Origin: Phialocephala subalpina
Lineage: Eukaryota; Ascomycota; Leotiomycetes; Helotiales; Mollisiaceae
Length of the DNA: 64,000 bases
Assembly: GCA_900073065.1 (NCBI GenBank)
Contig: FJOG01000061.1
Coordinates: 179,119-243,118, forward strand
Direction: 5' to 3'
The position numbers and the translations under genes are program-made. The notes beneath the pieces are model-generated. The model was not told the DNA's origin. It saw only the letters and a list, made by a program, of their open reading frames with translations, and searched no databases. Shown here piece after piece: positions 43,943 through 57,051 of the stretch (the stretch's first letter is position 1; each line of letters begins with the position of its first letter).

Positions 43943-45889
43943 TCAATCACTAAGCTCCTTCTTGCTCGCCGCCAAAGCAGCAATATCAGCCCTGCTTGGC
44001 TCAACGCTCGTCCTCCCCAGAGCGTCCATCCCAGCATTTGAACTCTCCCCTTTCTTCTTGTTCTTGATTTTGAAAGCATCGGGATTAGGCAGAATGTCTC
44101 CGTCTATCGTGACATACGTCCCTTCAACCGTATTCCAATCCTCCTCCATCTCACTCTCTTCATCATCACCATCATCCTCATCTTCCTCTCTTTGAGCAAT
44201 AAGATGATGCTGATGTGCCTCCTTCTGTGCTTCTGCTCTCATCTTCGTGATCTTGATATAGTTGTAAGCAGCAATAGCACCGATAGTGACGAAGAGGCCG
44301 GAGATGTTGATTGGTGTGAGGTTGTCGCCGAAGACGATTCCAGCAGCTGAGATTGTGACGACTTCTTTGAAGATTCCGGCGATGGAGAGGGTCACGACGG
44401 AGGTTCGCTTCAGCAGAGCGAATTCGGAGGCTGTCATGCAGAAGGCGATTGTTCCGGGGAAGAGGAGGAGTGCTGGGCCGAGGAACGGACCTTTTTGGGT
44501 GATGAGGATGTCGATTCCTTCGAATAGAGCTGGGAATCCTTCGACAGGAATGGCGATGAGGAAGAGGGAGACGAACATGATTGGAGCGAGGTAGAAGATT
44601 GAAGAAAAGGGATTTGCGGTAGCTGGGTTGCGGAGGAGAAGAATTTGAGTGAGTGCCCAACGGAAGCCAGAGAAGAACGCTGCGGATATGACGAGGATGA
44701 AGCCGAGGGCGCTGAATGCTACTTCACCAGCTACCATCATTATGACACCGGCTGTCATGGTTGCTATGATGCCAACAAGGCGCCAGGAGGGCGATTCGAG
44801 TTGGAACACAAAAGCGAACAGGAGGACGAAAGCAAGTGAGGAAGACTTGCACATTGCTGGCTATGTCAGCAGAGGGACTTAGAACTTGGAGAGGTGGACA
44901 AACTGTAAAACGTCAAAGTAATAAACTTCAAGCTCATATTTCCAAGGCCAATATCCAATCCAGTGGCTAATCCGCAGGGTCCAATCCTTGTGAAATAAAA
45001 TGTCTTTGTCATTAATGGCTTCTTCGACTCCTCCATATGCTGCAATTGGTCTGCATCTGCTACATGTGTATTGTGTGGGTTCGAAAGGGAATCGTATCGT
45101 GGTCGCAACTGTGGGAAGATAAGGAGGACGAGAGATGCTAGAGAGAATTGTACTAGCATGTGAAAGCAGGTCGTAAATAATGGGAAGTGGAAGTTGAGGT
45201 GTTCCGGGTCGAACATCCATTTGTTGTACTAGAAATCGAATTAGCAGAGGTCAGCAGAAGTTGGGAGGGAAGCATACAATGGATATCGACAGCGAGAATA
45301 TATACCAAAGTCCTATCAGCATTCCGTTGAGCAGCAGATTTTTCACCACGAATTTGTCTGCCTCTTTCTTCTCTTCTTCTGTAATCTTGACATCTGCCGC
45401 CACTCTGTTGTCCATCAATGTATTCCGCCTCCGCCGTCGTTTCCTCTTGCCTTTGTCTTTTCCGGTCAACCCCGTTTCCTCATCGTCTTGTAACCCATCT
45501 TCGGATAATTGGTCCAGCTCCATATCTTCACTTGTGCTTTCATCCGATGCTCTCTCCAACTTGGGATCCTCCTGCAGGCTATCTCTCCTCTTCGTCGGGC
45601 TACTCCTCCTCTTTCCTTTCGCAGATCCATTCAGCGGGTTCATCAAACTGCTCCTCCTCCTCCTATGCCCAGAGCGCTCCGGCTCCATTCTAATTTCTGG
45701 GGGATGTATTCCTGCCAAAGCCGCCGCAGCATCAGGGGCCCATAAATCGTCACTCGATCGCACGGAGAGGTCGGAGGTCGAGGGTAAGCGTGTCAGCGTA
45801 GGTTGTGGGAAGGCAGAGGGCGAGATGGAGCGTGATCGTGAAGGTACGTGTTTGGAGGAGGAAGACAGCTCTGCATCATCGACAACCAT
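43943..45889 (-). CDS. SLC35C2-like nucleotide-sugar/triose-phosphate-type transporter
   Basis: Three exons on minus: 45889-45278, 45228-44904, 44856-43943; phases 0 and 1; 616 residues. Splicing joins ISI to YNKWMFDPEHLNFHFPLF and TLTFYT to MCKSSSLAF. The drug/metabolite transporter fold of the TPT family is clear: GLWYIFSLSISI-YNKWMF, TRIGPCGLATGLDIGLGNMS, the SFY-TMCKSS motif, RLVGIIATMTAGVIMMV and FFSGFRWALTQILL. The YTMCKSSS signature marks the SLC35C2/Ymd8 branch of Golgi-located transporters. A long Ser/Arg/Glu-rich N-terminal tail (about 190 residues) and an acidic C-terminal tail (EEDEDDGDDEESEMEEDW) face the cytosol by analogy. Substrate unknown. Confidence 0.87.
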
Positions 45890-47984
45890 GATTGTATTGG
45901 AGGCCAGCGGTCAATACACTAGTGGGAGATGGGGATCCGCTTTGTGGGTGCCGTCTGAGCACCAGGGGGAAAGGTGTCGATCGAAACGCGAGGCGGTCAG
46001 CCGCGGAGCGGGAATTCTTGGCGGCGGTGTCGAGATCGTTTCATGGGAGAACCTAGATTGATGTCGCGCACATCGAGAGTCGAAATGACATTGTTGATGT
46101 GCTGTTGGTGTTGTTTAGAGAGAGTAAATGTTCGAAGTCTTGATGATGGTCGTCGTTCTGCTGATTGCGGAGCCGGAACCTGACTTCGGTAACATTGGCG
46201 CATGATTTGGGCCGGAGCCCCTGTGGTTGCACCCTGTAAGTTGCGTCGGCAGTGATGTGGCATCCTTGGTACAATCTTGTTCACTGCCGCTCGTTGGCAG
46301 GAACATCCATCTTCGTCTCAAAAATCAGGCTGGATTGTTTATTTTTTGTGATGAAGATTGACTGGGCAACGGCTCTCTTGACTACTACAATTGTTGTCTT
46401 TCGTTATCGTAATGTTTTAAATCGCCCTTGGATGTTGAAGGAGTCTTGAAGTCCCTGATATCGCCAATATCCAAACCTCATGATTGATTTTGAGGTTTGT
46501 AAGCATGATGATAAGCTGACTTCGCAATTGCCTGTAGTGGGATGGTCGAGTCTTTGATATTTCATGATTGGTCTAGTTGATTTGTATGACTTTGTGCTGT
46601 TGTTTGTTGCCCACGTTCTACGTCTCTGTACGGTCGCCCATCGAATCTTTTCGAATGCATTTTTCACTTCACTGTGAAGGAGGCTGGAGGTGCCATCTGG
46701 AATTTCTCAGAGTTAGATCACATGTAATGTTTACCCGACTCAAAGTTCTGTATAGGGGCCGTCGCTCCACATCTATCAAGCTCTTTCTTGAATACATTCG
46801 TGATTTTCACTAGCTTAATTAAGGTTATTGAGTTCAACTACTCCGTATGGAAGCGGACATCTGTAGTAGAGCCGGAGGAGTCATTCTCAAGTATTTGTCT
46901 GGTGAGAGAACGAGTAGGAGCGGTCGTAGTGAGATTTGAAGCTCAGAGAACAACGGACCACAAGCTTTAGGGATGCGCAGCTATAACTGAAGAGGTTGAG
47001 AAGAGAGGAGAAGTATGCCATCACGTGATACTTATTCAGGATACTTCACTTGCATCTCCCTTGTTGCCCTCATCGGTAGAGTCCCCGGAACTGTCAAATA
47101 CTTCCACGAGAAGATTCCATGCTATTGAAAGGAACAACGCTTTCATGGGAGGACACATACACAGATGAGTTATCAAGTAATGCTTCACTGTCTCCCCTAC
47201 AAGTAACGCTGGCCACATTGGCCTACGGATAAGGAAAAAGAAAAGAAAAAGAGCTTGTCGAGTCGCATGACTTCGTTTGCAAAATACCACTTGGCTTGGC
47301 TATGTACAGTCAATGATGCTTCGTTCCCCTGCAAAAACTTGAGGGTTGTTGCTTGCAACGACTTTCCCGAACAATAACCTCAAGTTTTTAATACTGCTTT
47401 ATAGTAATAGCGGAATCGTCCACAGTCCACTTACCTTCGCTTTATGCCTGCGACAAACAGGGTTACAAATTCTGATACCCCATAGAGCCCGCGGGGTTGC
47501 AGCCAAAGAAGGTTCAGAAGAGGGGTCGCACTGCAGCAACTTCATGCAGCCATGCCACACTTTGGGCACCCTGAAATAGAAGCATTTTTTCCTATCATTC
47601 ATCCCACGAGGCCTTTCACTTGAGCAATGAAGATGAATAATCACTCCCTATTTTTTTCAGATCATTTGATGATAAAGTTTGTATGGCAATGATGCGGGTT
47701 GAAGGCGGTGAAGAGCAGCAGAACACAAGCGGCCGCTCCTTCCGGTATCAGAATCACGATCGTGACGTGTGAAGCTCCCTCTCAATGGTTCGCGAAGCTC
47801 CCTTGGAAACGCCTCGCGCTGACAAAGAGCTGCCCTTAATGCAACCCACCAACTATCTCCTCTAGCTTCGGAGCCTCGTCAGCTCAGTCTTCCATTTATA
47901 TTTGCAATTGACGCGACCAAACTGTACTTGAATCCTCTTTCGTCCTATCTCGAAGCTCCAGAATATCGAAGCTACCCTCGCACA
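45890..47984. other. divergent intergenic region
   Basis: About 2.1 kb between the starts of the transporter (minus) and the GH15 gene (plus); no family-bearing frames or repeats noticed. Confidence 0.5.
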
Positions 47985-50221
47985 ATGGGAGCTCCAGCAG
48001 CCGTACAAACAGCTCGGCGGAGCCAGACTGGATACCTGCCAATCGAGAACTATGGGTTAATTGGCAATATGCGCACTTGTGCTCTTGTGGGAATTGATGG
48101 AAGTATTGATTTTATGTGCTGGTAAGGTCTTGTTTACTTCATTCACGTAGCTCGAAGCTCCCGAGCGGTGAAGCTTTAGGTTACACCATGCTTAGTTGAG
48201 GCTATACACTCCTTAGTAGCTCTGCCAAAACTACTATCGTATCTGTAGACCCCTGACAACTTCCCAGGCCCGATTTCGACTCTCCCTCCATCTTCTGCAG
48301 ACTCCTCGACAAAGACAAGGGAGGCTACTTCAGTATCACTCCTCCCGAGAACAAGACCTACACAACCAAACAACAATATCTACCCTCCTCCAATATTCTG
48401 CAGACTCGATACATCCATGAAGAAGGCGTGGTTGATTTGGTGGACTTCTTTCCACGGCCAAAGGATAGTCGTGTTGTTACCAAAGCTCCCAAGCAAATGC
48501 CATTCAGAGAAGCTGTCACTGTCCAAGACGAACTGAAGAAATGGCTGGTGAGAAGAGTTGAGTGTATCCGTGGTGAGGTTGATCTAGGTAAGGAATACTT
48601 CTACAGTCCATGGCAGGCATTGGCTCCGTTGCTAACATATTTCAAAGAGGTCGAGATCTTCCCAGCATTCGATTACGCCCGAACCAAACACACAACCGAA
48701 ATCCTTCTCCCAGAACATCCACCGGGATGCCTTGACAGCAAGACTGTGATTTTCACTAGTGGAGACACCGTCAACCTACAACTCGATGTTACAATAGATC
48801 ATGGAGAAGAACATGCTGCTTCTTGCCCAGCAGTCACATTCCGAAAGGAGAAGAAACCAGGGATGGGTGGAGAAGGCGTCGTAGCACACATACATCTTCT
48901 CGAAGGACAGGCTATATCGTTTGTTCTACGAGACGATATCCCAAACCATGTCACAAGAGATGTTACCACCGAGATTCTCGACAGCCAGCAACATGACACT
49001 CAAACATTCTGGTTCAATTGGATTTCGAAGAGCAAATACAAGGGCCGATGGCGAGAGATTGTCAACAGAAGCTTGCTGATCCTGAAGCTCCTGACGTACG
49101 AACCAACTGGCGCCATCATCGCTGCCCCCACATTTTCGATTCCAGAGGACATTGGAGGTGTCAGAAATTGGGATTATCGATTCTGCTGGGTCCGCGACTC
49201 TAGCTTCACCATCTATATCCTGCTTCGAATGGGGTTCGTTGAGGAAGCAGATGCTTACATGAATTTCATCAGCGAAAGATTCAGAAAATCGAGATCTCCG
49301 GAAGGAGCGCTGCCAATTATGTTCACCATTCGTGGGGAGACGGATATTCCTGAGATTGAGTTGGACCATCTCTCCGGATACCGTGACAGCAAACCGGTCC
49401 GAATTGGCAATGGTGCCGCCTTCCACTTGCAGTTCGACATCTACGGAGAGCTCATGGATGGGATATACCTGTACAACAAGTATGGCAAGCCTGTCACTTG
49501 GGAGCAATGGGTCGCAATCAGAGAGATCTTGGACTATGTCATGACGATCTGGAAGGAGCCTGACATGTCTATCTGGGAGGTCCGCAGCAGAAAGCAGAAC
49601 TACACTTATTCCAAGATCATGCTCTGGGTTGCTTTCGATCGTGGGCTTCGCTTGGCCGAGAAGAGATGCCTGCCATGCCCCAATCGCGCCAAGTGGATGG
49701 CTATCCGCGACACAATCTACGAAGATATCATGGAGAAGGGATACAGTCCCGAGATTCGTTGCTTCGTCCAGAGCTATGAAAGCGGTAACTACCTCGACTC
49801 CTCCATCCTCATCGCACCCCTGGTATTCTTCATCTCGCCAAACGACCCTCGCTTCGTCCGAACAATGGATCGTATCCTCTTACCACCTGAGAAGGGTGGT
49901 CTCACATCGACCGGATTAGTCTACCGATACGATACCGAGCGCTCTGAGGATGGTGTCGGTGGTCGTGAAGGTGCATTCAGCATGTGTACCTTCTGGCTCG
50001 TTGAAGCGATGACCCGTGCCGGCATTTATGATAAGAAGTACCTCACTCGAGCAGTCAATATTTTCGAGAACATGCTGAGCTTCTCGAATCATTTGGGTAT
50101 GTTCTCGGAGGAGATCTCGAGATCGGGTGAGCAGTTGGGAAATACGCCGCAGGCTTTCAGTCATCTGGCTTTGATCAGTGCTGCGTTCAATCTTGATCGC
50201 GCGACGGAGTTCAAGCGCTGA
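47985..50221 (+). CDS. GH15 family glucosidase/trehalase-like enzyme, intracellular
   Basis: Two exons, 47985-48121 and 48268-50221, phase 2, intron of 146 bases (GTAAGG donor, TTCCCAG acceptor) splitting a Trp codon: [15 protein letters not shown]. Product 696 residues. It has the bacterial-type GH15 layout: an N-terminal beta domain starting [20 protein letters not shown], then an (alpha/alpha)6 barrel with [18 protein letters not shown] (about 342-359), [30 protein letters not shown] and the C-terminal [15 protein letters not shown] carrying the probable catalytic base. No signal peptide and no starch-binding domain, so unlike secreted glucoamylases; trehalose or short alpha-glucosides are likely substrates. 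The ATG at 47985 follows CACA; in-frame codons upstream lack another ATG. Confidence 0.88.
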
Positions 50222-50709
50222 GACACACCTTGGCTGGGAACAACAGGACCAGATTCGTAGATGATTTGATGAGTGATGGAAGAAATTGTTTTTTCGCAGG
50301 GGAAAAGCTAGGTATGAGCTATGATGTTCGAGGCATGAGTGATGAGAGATGAAAATGGAGTTGGTTGGATCTGTCTAACAGTGCTATTTTGAGCGCAGGT
50401 GGTGCTGGAGTTCTTTTGGAGAAGAGTAGTTGTAGCATGGATGGAGCTTCAATGCTTGAAACACGCCGCTTCATTCTCGTGACCATGATGTCGAGTCGAG
50501 TTGTGGCAGTCTCTCCATGCATTTATTTCCTCCGCGGTTGGCAAGCGCCATGAATCCTTCTAGGTATTTTTATTCATTCTCGCATATGCTTCTGTCTTTC
50601 CCGCGAATATATCGCGCGAACGAATTCTCATGATGCCGTTCTGCAATCAGAGGTATTAAAAAGTTATATACTCCAGGTCCTTATGAACACAAACAACTTT
50701 TCAAAGTCT
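50222..50709. other. 3' flank of the GH15 gene
   Basis: Normal-composition DNA up to the target duplication of the retrotransposon; no gene seen. Confidence 0.6.
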
Positions 50710-50714
50710 CTTTC
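50710..50714. other. target-site duplication, left (CTTTC)
   Basis: CTTTC directly before the left LTR; the same five bases follow the right LTR at 56789-56793. Five bases is usual for Ty1/copia integrases. Confidence 0.8.
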
Positions 50715-50886
50715 TGTCAGTTGCTGGTCACGTGTAGTGGGTCAAACTCTCATTCCATATGGAGTATAGTTCAGGGGTAATCTCGCAGACTCTTATATCC
50801 TCACTCTCCTCCCTAGCTAGCTCTCCAGACTTAAGAATACGATCTTTTACCCATAATATAATGCCTAGACCTCGTAGCATCTGATA
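50715..50886 (+). repeat. left LTR, 172 bp
   Basis: Begins TGTCAGTTGCTGGTCACG and ends CGTAGCATCTGATA. Differs from the right LTR at about ten sites, nearly all C/T or G/A. Confidence 0.9.
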
Positions 50887-53800
50887 GTTATAAGCCTGGA
50901 ATTCCCTAAGGCCTAACCACCGAAATAACCACATATTTGGCCTACTCGGTAAAAACACTAAAATCGGTCTTCTTCGACTACCTCCACCCGAAACAATCAA
51001 CGATTGCCTGATTAGTAGCGTCTGCGACTACAAAAAGTTGTTTATCGTATACTTATACTTTATTAGAAGATCTGCGAGCTTATTATCGCGACTATAAAGC
51101 AAAATAATAGAAGTAAAGCCTATTCCGGTGATTTTAACCAAAGAAGCAACTTACATTAAATGAAAAGAAGTTACTAAGATAAGAGCGAATAAAAAAGATC
51201 TATAGAGGTATATTAACTTAAATACACCTCAAGACAAGCTTTCAAAGCTAATTTAATTACTAATGCTAATACTAGCAAATATTAAGATAAATATTATAAT
51301 TACGTTATTAGTTATACTCACGAGAGATAATCAAGCAATATTAAGAGGCGTAAGAATAATCTTTTTGATTAGAAAAGTTAAGTTCTTGGACTTAGACGCA
51401 AATAAAAAAAAGAGTTAAGATTACTTAGAGAAACTTAGTCTTATGAGCTTAAGGCCTATTACTAGCAAAGCAAAGCCTATAAAGGTTTAAAAGTAATAAT
51501 TCAAGTTTTTATTAATTAGAAATACTTACTTTATACGTTTAATTGCGAAATACTCTAATATATAATATATAACTTAAAGTTAGAGATTACTTTATTAAAT
51601 CGAGCGCAAAAAGATAAAATCTTGGAAAAATAAAAAAAGTTTAAGATTATAATAAAATTATCGATAAATATCGAGTTATAACTAAGAGACTAATATTTTA
51701 TATACGACGAAAATATTATACTAAAAATCCCCGATATAATCGATAATTTAAGATTATATTATGATTTCCTTTAAGTAATTTACTTAATTATACTTACTTT
51801 TGCGGATATAATAGAAAAAGAGCTATTAATAGAAATAATACTATAAACGTTTAAAGAACTTTTGCGTTTCTATTAATAATAATATAAAAATACTTTAAAC
51901 CGACCAAAAGTTCGAGAGGTATAATATGCCTACCCGATTACCAATAATAAAAAGCAATAATAATAATAGCTTACTTTTAATAAACGAACGGGGAGAGACT
52001 ACGAGAATATACCTTGTATATATATTATAATCCATTAGTTCAAAGATTACTTATATATCATAAAAAACAAACGAAAACCAAATTAAAAACTAAACTCGAA
52101 TATTCAAAAATAAATAAACAAAAAAATAAAAAATAACTAAAAAGTCTAAAGAAAAATCGATTAGCTACGCAAAAAAGCCAACAAATAGTAAAACGCAAAA
52201 ACTATTTTACCTTAACCTTTTGCGAAAAGCTTAGGGTATAAGCCCCCGATACTAGTCTCGAAATCTAAAGATATAATGTTTCCGGTGTTACCAAGTTACT
52301 ACATTATAAATATCAACGATAGTGAATTTGACGCTAGTAAACTAGTCGATAATAGCTAGCTTATTAATAATAATAACTCGGTTTATAACGTAAATATTAC
52401 TTTATCATCTAAAGTACTTAACGCGCTTATAAATAGTATTATTTTGGATTCTAATATTACGTGCCATATAAAAAACAATAAAAACAAATTCGAGAATTAT
52501 ATTCTTGCCGCAATAAAAGAAATGCTCAAAATAGGCAATAGCGTAACTACGGTTTATAATTGAGAAAATATTATTATTTTAGTTTAATATTCGAGTTACC
52601 TAAAAAAAAAAAGATTACTATTATAAACGTTACTTTTTGTTTTAATTTCCCGCTTATTATTATTAATCTTTATTTATTTAAGGCTAAAAGTATTATATAA
52701 GATATAAAAAACGAGTTACTTAAATGCGCTAATAGTATAATATACTAGATATTATTTCGAGAAAATTAATAAGTATTAAAATATAATTTATTATTTTTAA
52801 GATTAAATTATATTATTAATTAAGTAGATAATCACGTTTATATTACGCAGAATTCGCGTTAATTTCTTCGCGTAATAAAAGCTATAGCTAGAAAGTAATA
52901 TAATCGAATAGGGCACTTGTATATAGAGATATTTTCTTATTTACTATAATAAGCAATCGGTTATAAGATCACGACCCATGAACTTGGTTATATTTGCAAA
53001 GTTTATAAACTCGCTAAAACTTACGAAATCGTTTCTCGTAAACTAATAAAATGAAATTATTACCTTTATAATCGGATTATTAATAATTAGATTTATATAA
53101 AGAAAGGCAATAAAAACAAGTCTAAGATCTTTTATCTTTATTATAATATTTACTAAATAAATTATATCTTTTTGTTCTTAGATCTCAAATAAGTAATTAT
53201 TATTACTTACGTTAAATATTTTATAAGATAAATCAAACGAAAATAGAGTTTTCAAGTAATAATTATTAAAATCGATAGATAAACTTTACTTGATAAAGGC
53301 TAATATAAGTTAATTAACGAAAAAGGTATTATTATCAAGCTTATTTCTTTTAATATATACGATTAAAACGGTCTTACGGAGCGTATTAAAGAAGTGATTA
53401 TAAGCAAAATATATATTATATATATTAGTGCTAACTTCTTTTCGAATATATTTCCAAAGTCTTATTATGCGGTAGGTTACTTGCTAAATAAGTTACCAAA
53501 TAAGCGTTTAGAATAGATATTACTTTTAGCGTTTCTTTAGAAGTAAATAAAAATAAAGAGTTATTTGCCGCAAATTATATATCTTAAAGTCTTTAGTTAT
53601 AAAGTTTACTTTTTTATCAAAAACTATTTAAAGCTTAATAAACTTAATTTAAGAGTATATATAGGCTATTTAGTTAAATATAAATCTATGAACATTTTTT
53701 GCATATAAATATTATTATTGAGACGCGCTATTTCGATTAAAAACGTAACTTTTGATAAGAATACTTTTTATAACTTTATACTTAATAAAAAGCTTATTAA

Positions 53801-54188
53801 ATTAGAGGTTATATAAATCCAAGAGATTATCGAAATTATTGAAATAAATAATTTTTCAAACGCGAGCTACGAATTATATAAGTACGAATATTAGTTAAAC
53901 GCTTATACTAAGAATACTGGAATTGCTTATAAGGCTAATATCAAGAAGCCTAAAGATATAATTATTATTTAACCGTCTTAATTATTTACGCTAAAGTTAT
54001 TACTAAAGTTATTACTAGAGCTAAAGTTATTACCGGAGTAAAATAACCAAGCTTTAGACTCTTTAGATAATCTTCTAACTACTAATAACCTTACTAGAGA
54101 TTATCAAGTGAAGTATGCGAAAAGCTTATTAATTATCTTAGTAAATATAGAAAATAATATATTAGACGTAGGAAATATACTTATATTA

Positions 54189-54343
54189 GTACTATGGAGG
54201 GGTAAACCTCTTGGAGTCAATTCTAGTGTCTGCGAACCACATAGAAAGCTGCCTAAAAAACTAAGAATACAAGATGCCAGATCTCTTAATATATCCTTAC
54301 CAAACCACGTGATACACCGCCCTGCCATTCTGCCCTGCCACAG
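54189..54343. mobile_element. 155-bp insertion nested in the copia element
   Basis: A balanced-composition stretch (from GTACTATGGAGGGGTAAACC to CCTGCCATTCTGCCCTGCCACAG) inside AT-rich DNA, flanked on both sides by the 11-base direct repeat TACTTATATTA (54178-54188 and 54344-54354). It looks like a short element that entered after the copia copy had been mutated. No terminal inverted repeats or poly-A seen; identity unknown. Confidence 0.7.
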
Positions 54344-56616
54344 TACTTATATTAATGCCATCAAGTAACTAATATACTAATAGCTAAATTATACTTCGAT
54401 CGGGTTAAGCTTTTTCCCGTCGATTAATTAGATCTTTAGATTCCCTTGCTTTAATAAGCCCTAGTTACTCTTAACCTAGTAAAACGCGATAAATAAATAT
54501 TCGAGCTAATATTTAGAATCCAAAGATTTCTATCGAAAATATTAAGACTAGAAAACATATTAAACTTATAATTACTTATAATTATAGCAAATATAAAGAA
54601 AAACAAGAAAGATATATTATACTAGTTAATAACTTTTATAAAGACTTTGTGTTTCACGTTATTATAATAAAGATATTATGTGCCCTTTATACTAAATTAT
54701 ATTAAAATAAGCTATTACTAAAACCTCGAAATTATTAGGAAATATTATACTATTTATACCGTGTAAAATTCGAAGTAATAATAAAAAAAGAATAAAGCAC
54801 GCTTTAAAAGAAAGGAACGTTTAAAGAAATACTAATTAAGACTACAAATAAAGTAAATATTAAACCGATTTTACTAATATAAGTATTAAACTATAAGTTT
54901 AATAACGATAGCTATCTTTTGAAACATAAGGCATATTTTGTAACGCATGAAAACTTTTAGTAAAATGATTGAAACGAAGTTTATATTATTACCTTGGCTT
55001 CTTGAGTCTTTCGAATACTAATTACAATTATAATATATTTCGACTTGGAAATAAAGCAATTTGATATTATTAATACGTTTATTAACTCTCGAATAAATAA
55101 AGAGATTTACGTTAAGCTATTAGATAGAAAAAAGAAGCCTAAATATATATTATATTACTAGATAGCGCTTTATAGCTTTAATATATTATTGCTATTATAG
55201 TTTAATAACTTTAGCGCGTTTATAAAATCGTTTAGTCTCGAATTAGTATCAAAATGTTTATGCTTATTTACAAATAGCAAAGTAATAATATTTTTTTACG
55301 TCGATAATATCTATATACTTTACTATTAAAAAGAATATATTTGGTATAAGAAAGTAAGATTTTTTTTGCTAGAGAAATACGAAATACGCGAAATAAATAA
55401 ATTAAAGTAGTTTCTAAGTATATACGTGGTTAGAAACAAGATATAATAGAAAATATAGTTTTGCTAAGACTTTTATATAAAGAATATATATTGGAAGTTT
55501 AAAGTAAATATAAGAGGCTTATTTCCCAAAGTTCCAGTCGATTTTATCGTTAAATTACGACTATATAATAGAAAAGCAATTACTCACTAGACCGTAACTT
55601 ATTAATAGTAGATTAGCTCAACGATTTACTCGATAACGATTTCTCGCCTCGATATAGCGTGAATCACCAAAGAACTAGTTACGTTTAACTAAAACTCGAG
55701 CCCTAATTACCGCGAGGCTACGGAACGGCTCTTGTAATATCTCTACGGCATACGTTACTTAGCGCTACAATTTGGAGGAATAGAAACCGAGTTTATCGAT
55801 AAAGAGCCTGTTTTTCGCACTGTTAGTAACGCGTCTTTTGCGGACGACGTGGCAACGCACCGTAGCACCCAGGGCTTCCTCTTCCAGGTTTTCGGAAGCA
55901 TAGTAGACTAGAAAAGCAGTAAACAAGACTTAGTTTCCACGTCGACTACAGAGGCAGAGCTGAAAGCTGTCTCAGCGTGCGCGTTATGGCTCATGTGATG
56001 GCAGCGGCTATTCGATACAATTAAACTCGACTTACCTAACGATAACACTATTCTCTGTGACAACCTCCAAACTATCCGTCTCATAGTGAGGGAGTCTCCG
56101 AAGCTAGTCACGAAATTGCGGTACGTTAATATCTACTAGCACTAGCTACGCGAACAAGTTAGGGCTAAAAATATCAATATTATCTAAACTAAAATAGCAA
56201 ATATACCAGCAAATAGCCTCACTAAGCCACTATCACGTTAAAAGCACGAATCTTTTGTCAAATAACTCAAACTCGTTGATATCGAACACTTAATTACTCT
56301 CAAAGGCAAAGCCTAAACCGGTATTACTTAAGTTAATCGATTTAAATTATTACTTTTTTTTGTTAGTTTAATTAGAGTTACTAATTATATACTCACTCGA
56401 ACCAATTATCTTCTTTATCACATTAAACATCGATCTTACGCTTATTTTATATGTTTTGATAATACTAATATCGATATTTTAGGAAAACACTTTAATAAAA
56501 GTGAGTCACTAGCTGTTAGGTGCTATCACAGTAATTACGCGTTCACTTTTGTGAATAGCTTTACTTTTCTCTTGTCTACTGTAGCAGGACTCGTTGCCTC
56601 TCGACCTGGGGGGGTA

Positions 56617-56788
56617 TATCAGTTGCTAGTCACGTGTAGTGGGTTAAACTCTTATTCTATATGGAGTATAGTTCAGGGGTAATCTCGTAGACTCTTATAT
56701 CCTCACTCTCCTCCCTAGCTAGCTCTCCAGACTTAAAAATACGATCTTTTACCCATAATATGATGCCTAGACCTCGTAGCATCTGATA
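56617..56788 (+). repeat. right LTR, 172 bp
   Basis: Begins TATCAGTTGCTAGTCACG (TG to TA at its first step) and ends CGTAGCATCTGATA, followed by CTTTC. Confidence 0.9.
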
Positions 56789-57051
56789 CTTTCGAACTCC
56801 TCATCCCTCATTTCCTTCCCAATTCCAATTCCAACCCCGGCCTCGTCCAACCTATCCAAACCAATTCTCAAATCCAACTCCCGATTTTGTCACAGGAACC
56901 AAAACCTCCTTACTTCTCCGATACCTCACTCGTTTCGAGCACTCGAGCTTACCACTCTCATCACGACTGCGCCGTCTTCGGTTTCCTCCCGTACACAACA
57001 TAACTGCAGTCAAGTCAGCTCAGTTTCTGCTGTTTCCTCCGCTAGTGGTAC

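Larger units (their letters stand above)
50715..56788 (+). mobile_element. RIP-degraded Ty1/copia LTR retrotransposon (6.07 kb)
   Basis: Two 172-base LTRs (50715-50886, 56617-56788), flanking CTTTC duplications and a purine tract (CTGGGGGGG) just before the right LTR define a complete element. The order fits copia: the best preserved stretch, about 55830-56000, reads as a copia RNase H (RSTQGFLFQVFG, then KSSKQ and VSTSTTEAELKAVSACA), with Trp codons turned into stops. The rest is very AT-rich with dense TpA, so no long frame survives. Orientation is plus from the RNase H position near the right LTR. The primer-binding site could not be identified with confidence. It lies between the GH15 gene and the methyltransferase pair without breaking either. 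Confidence 0.9.

Noticed and set aside
54104..54368. Open frames of 74-86 codons within the copia element.
   Set aside because: They arise from the nested balanced-composition insertion and run into RIP DNA; not genes.
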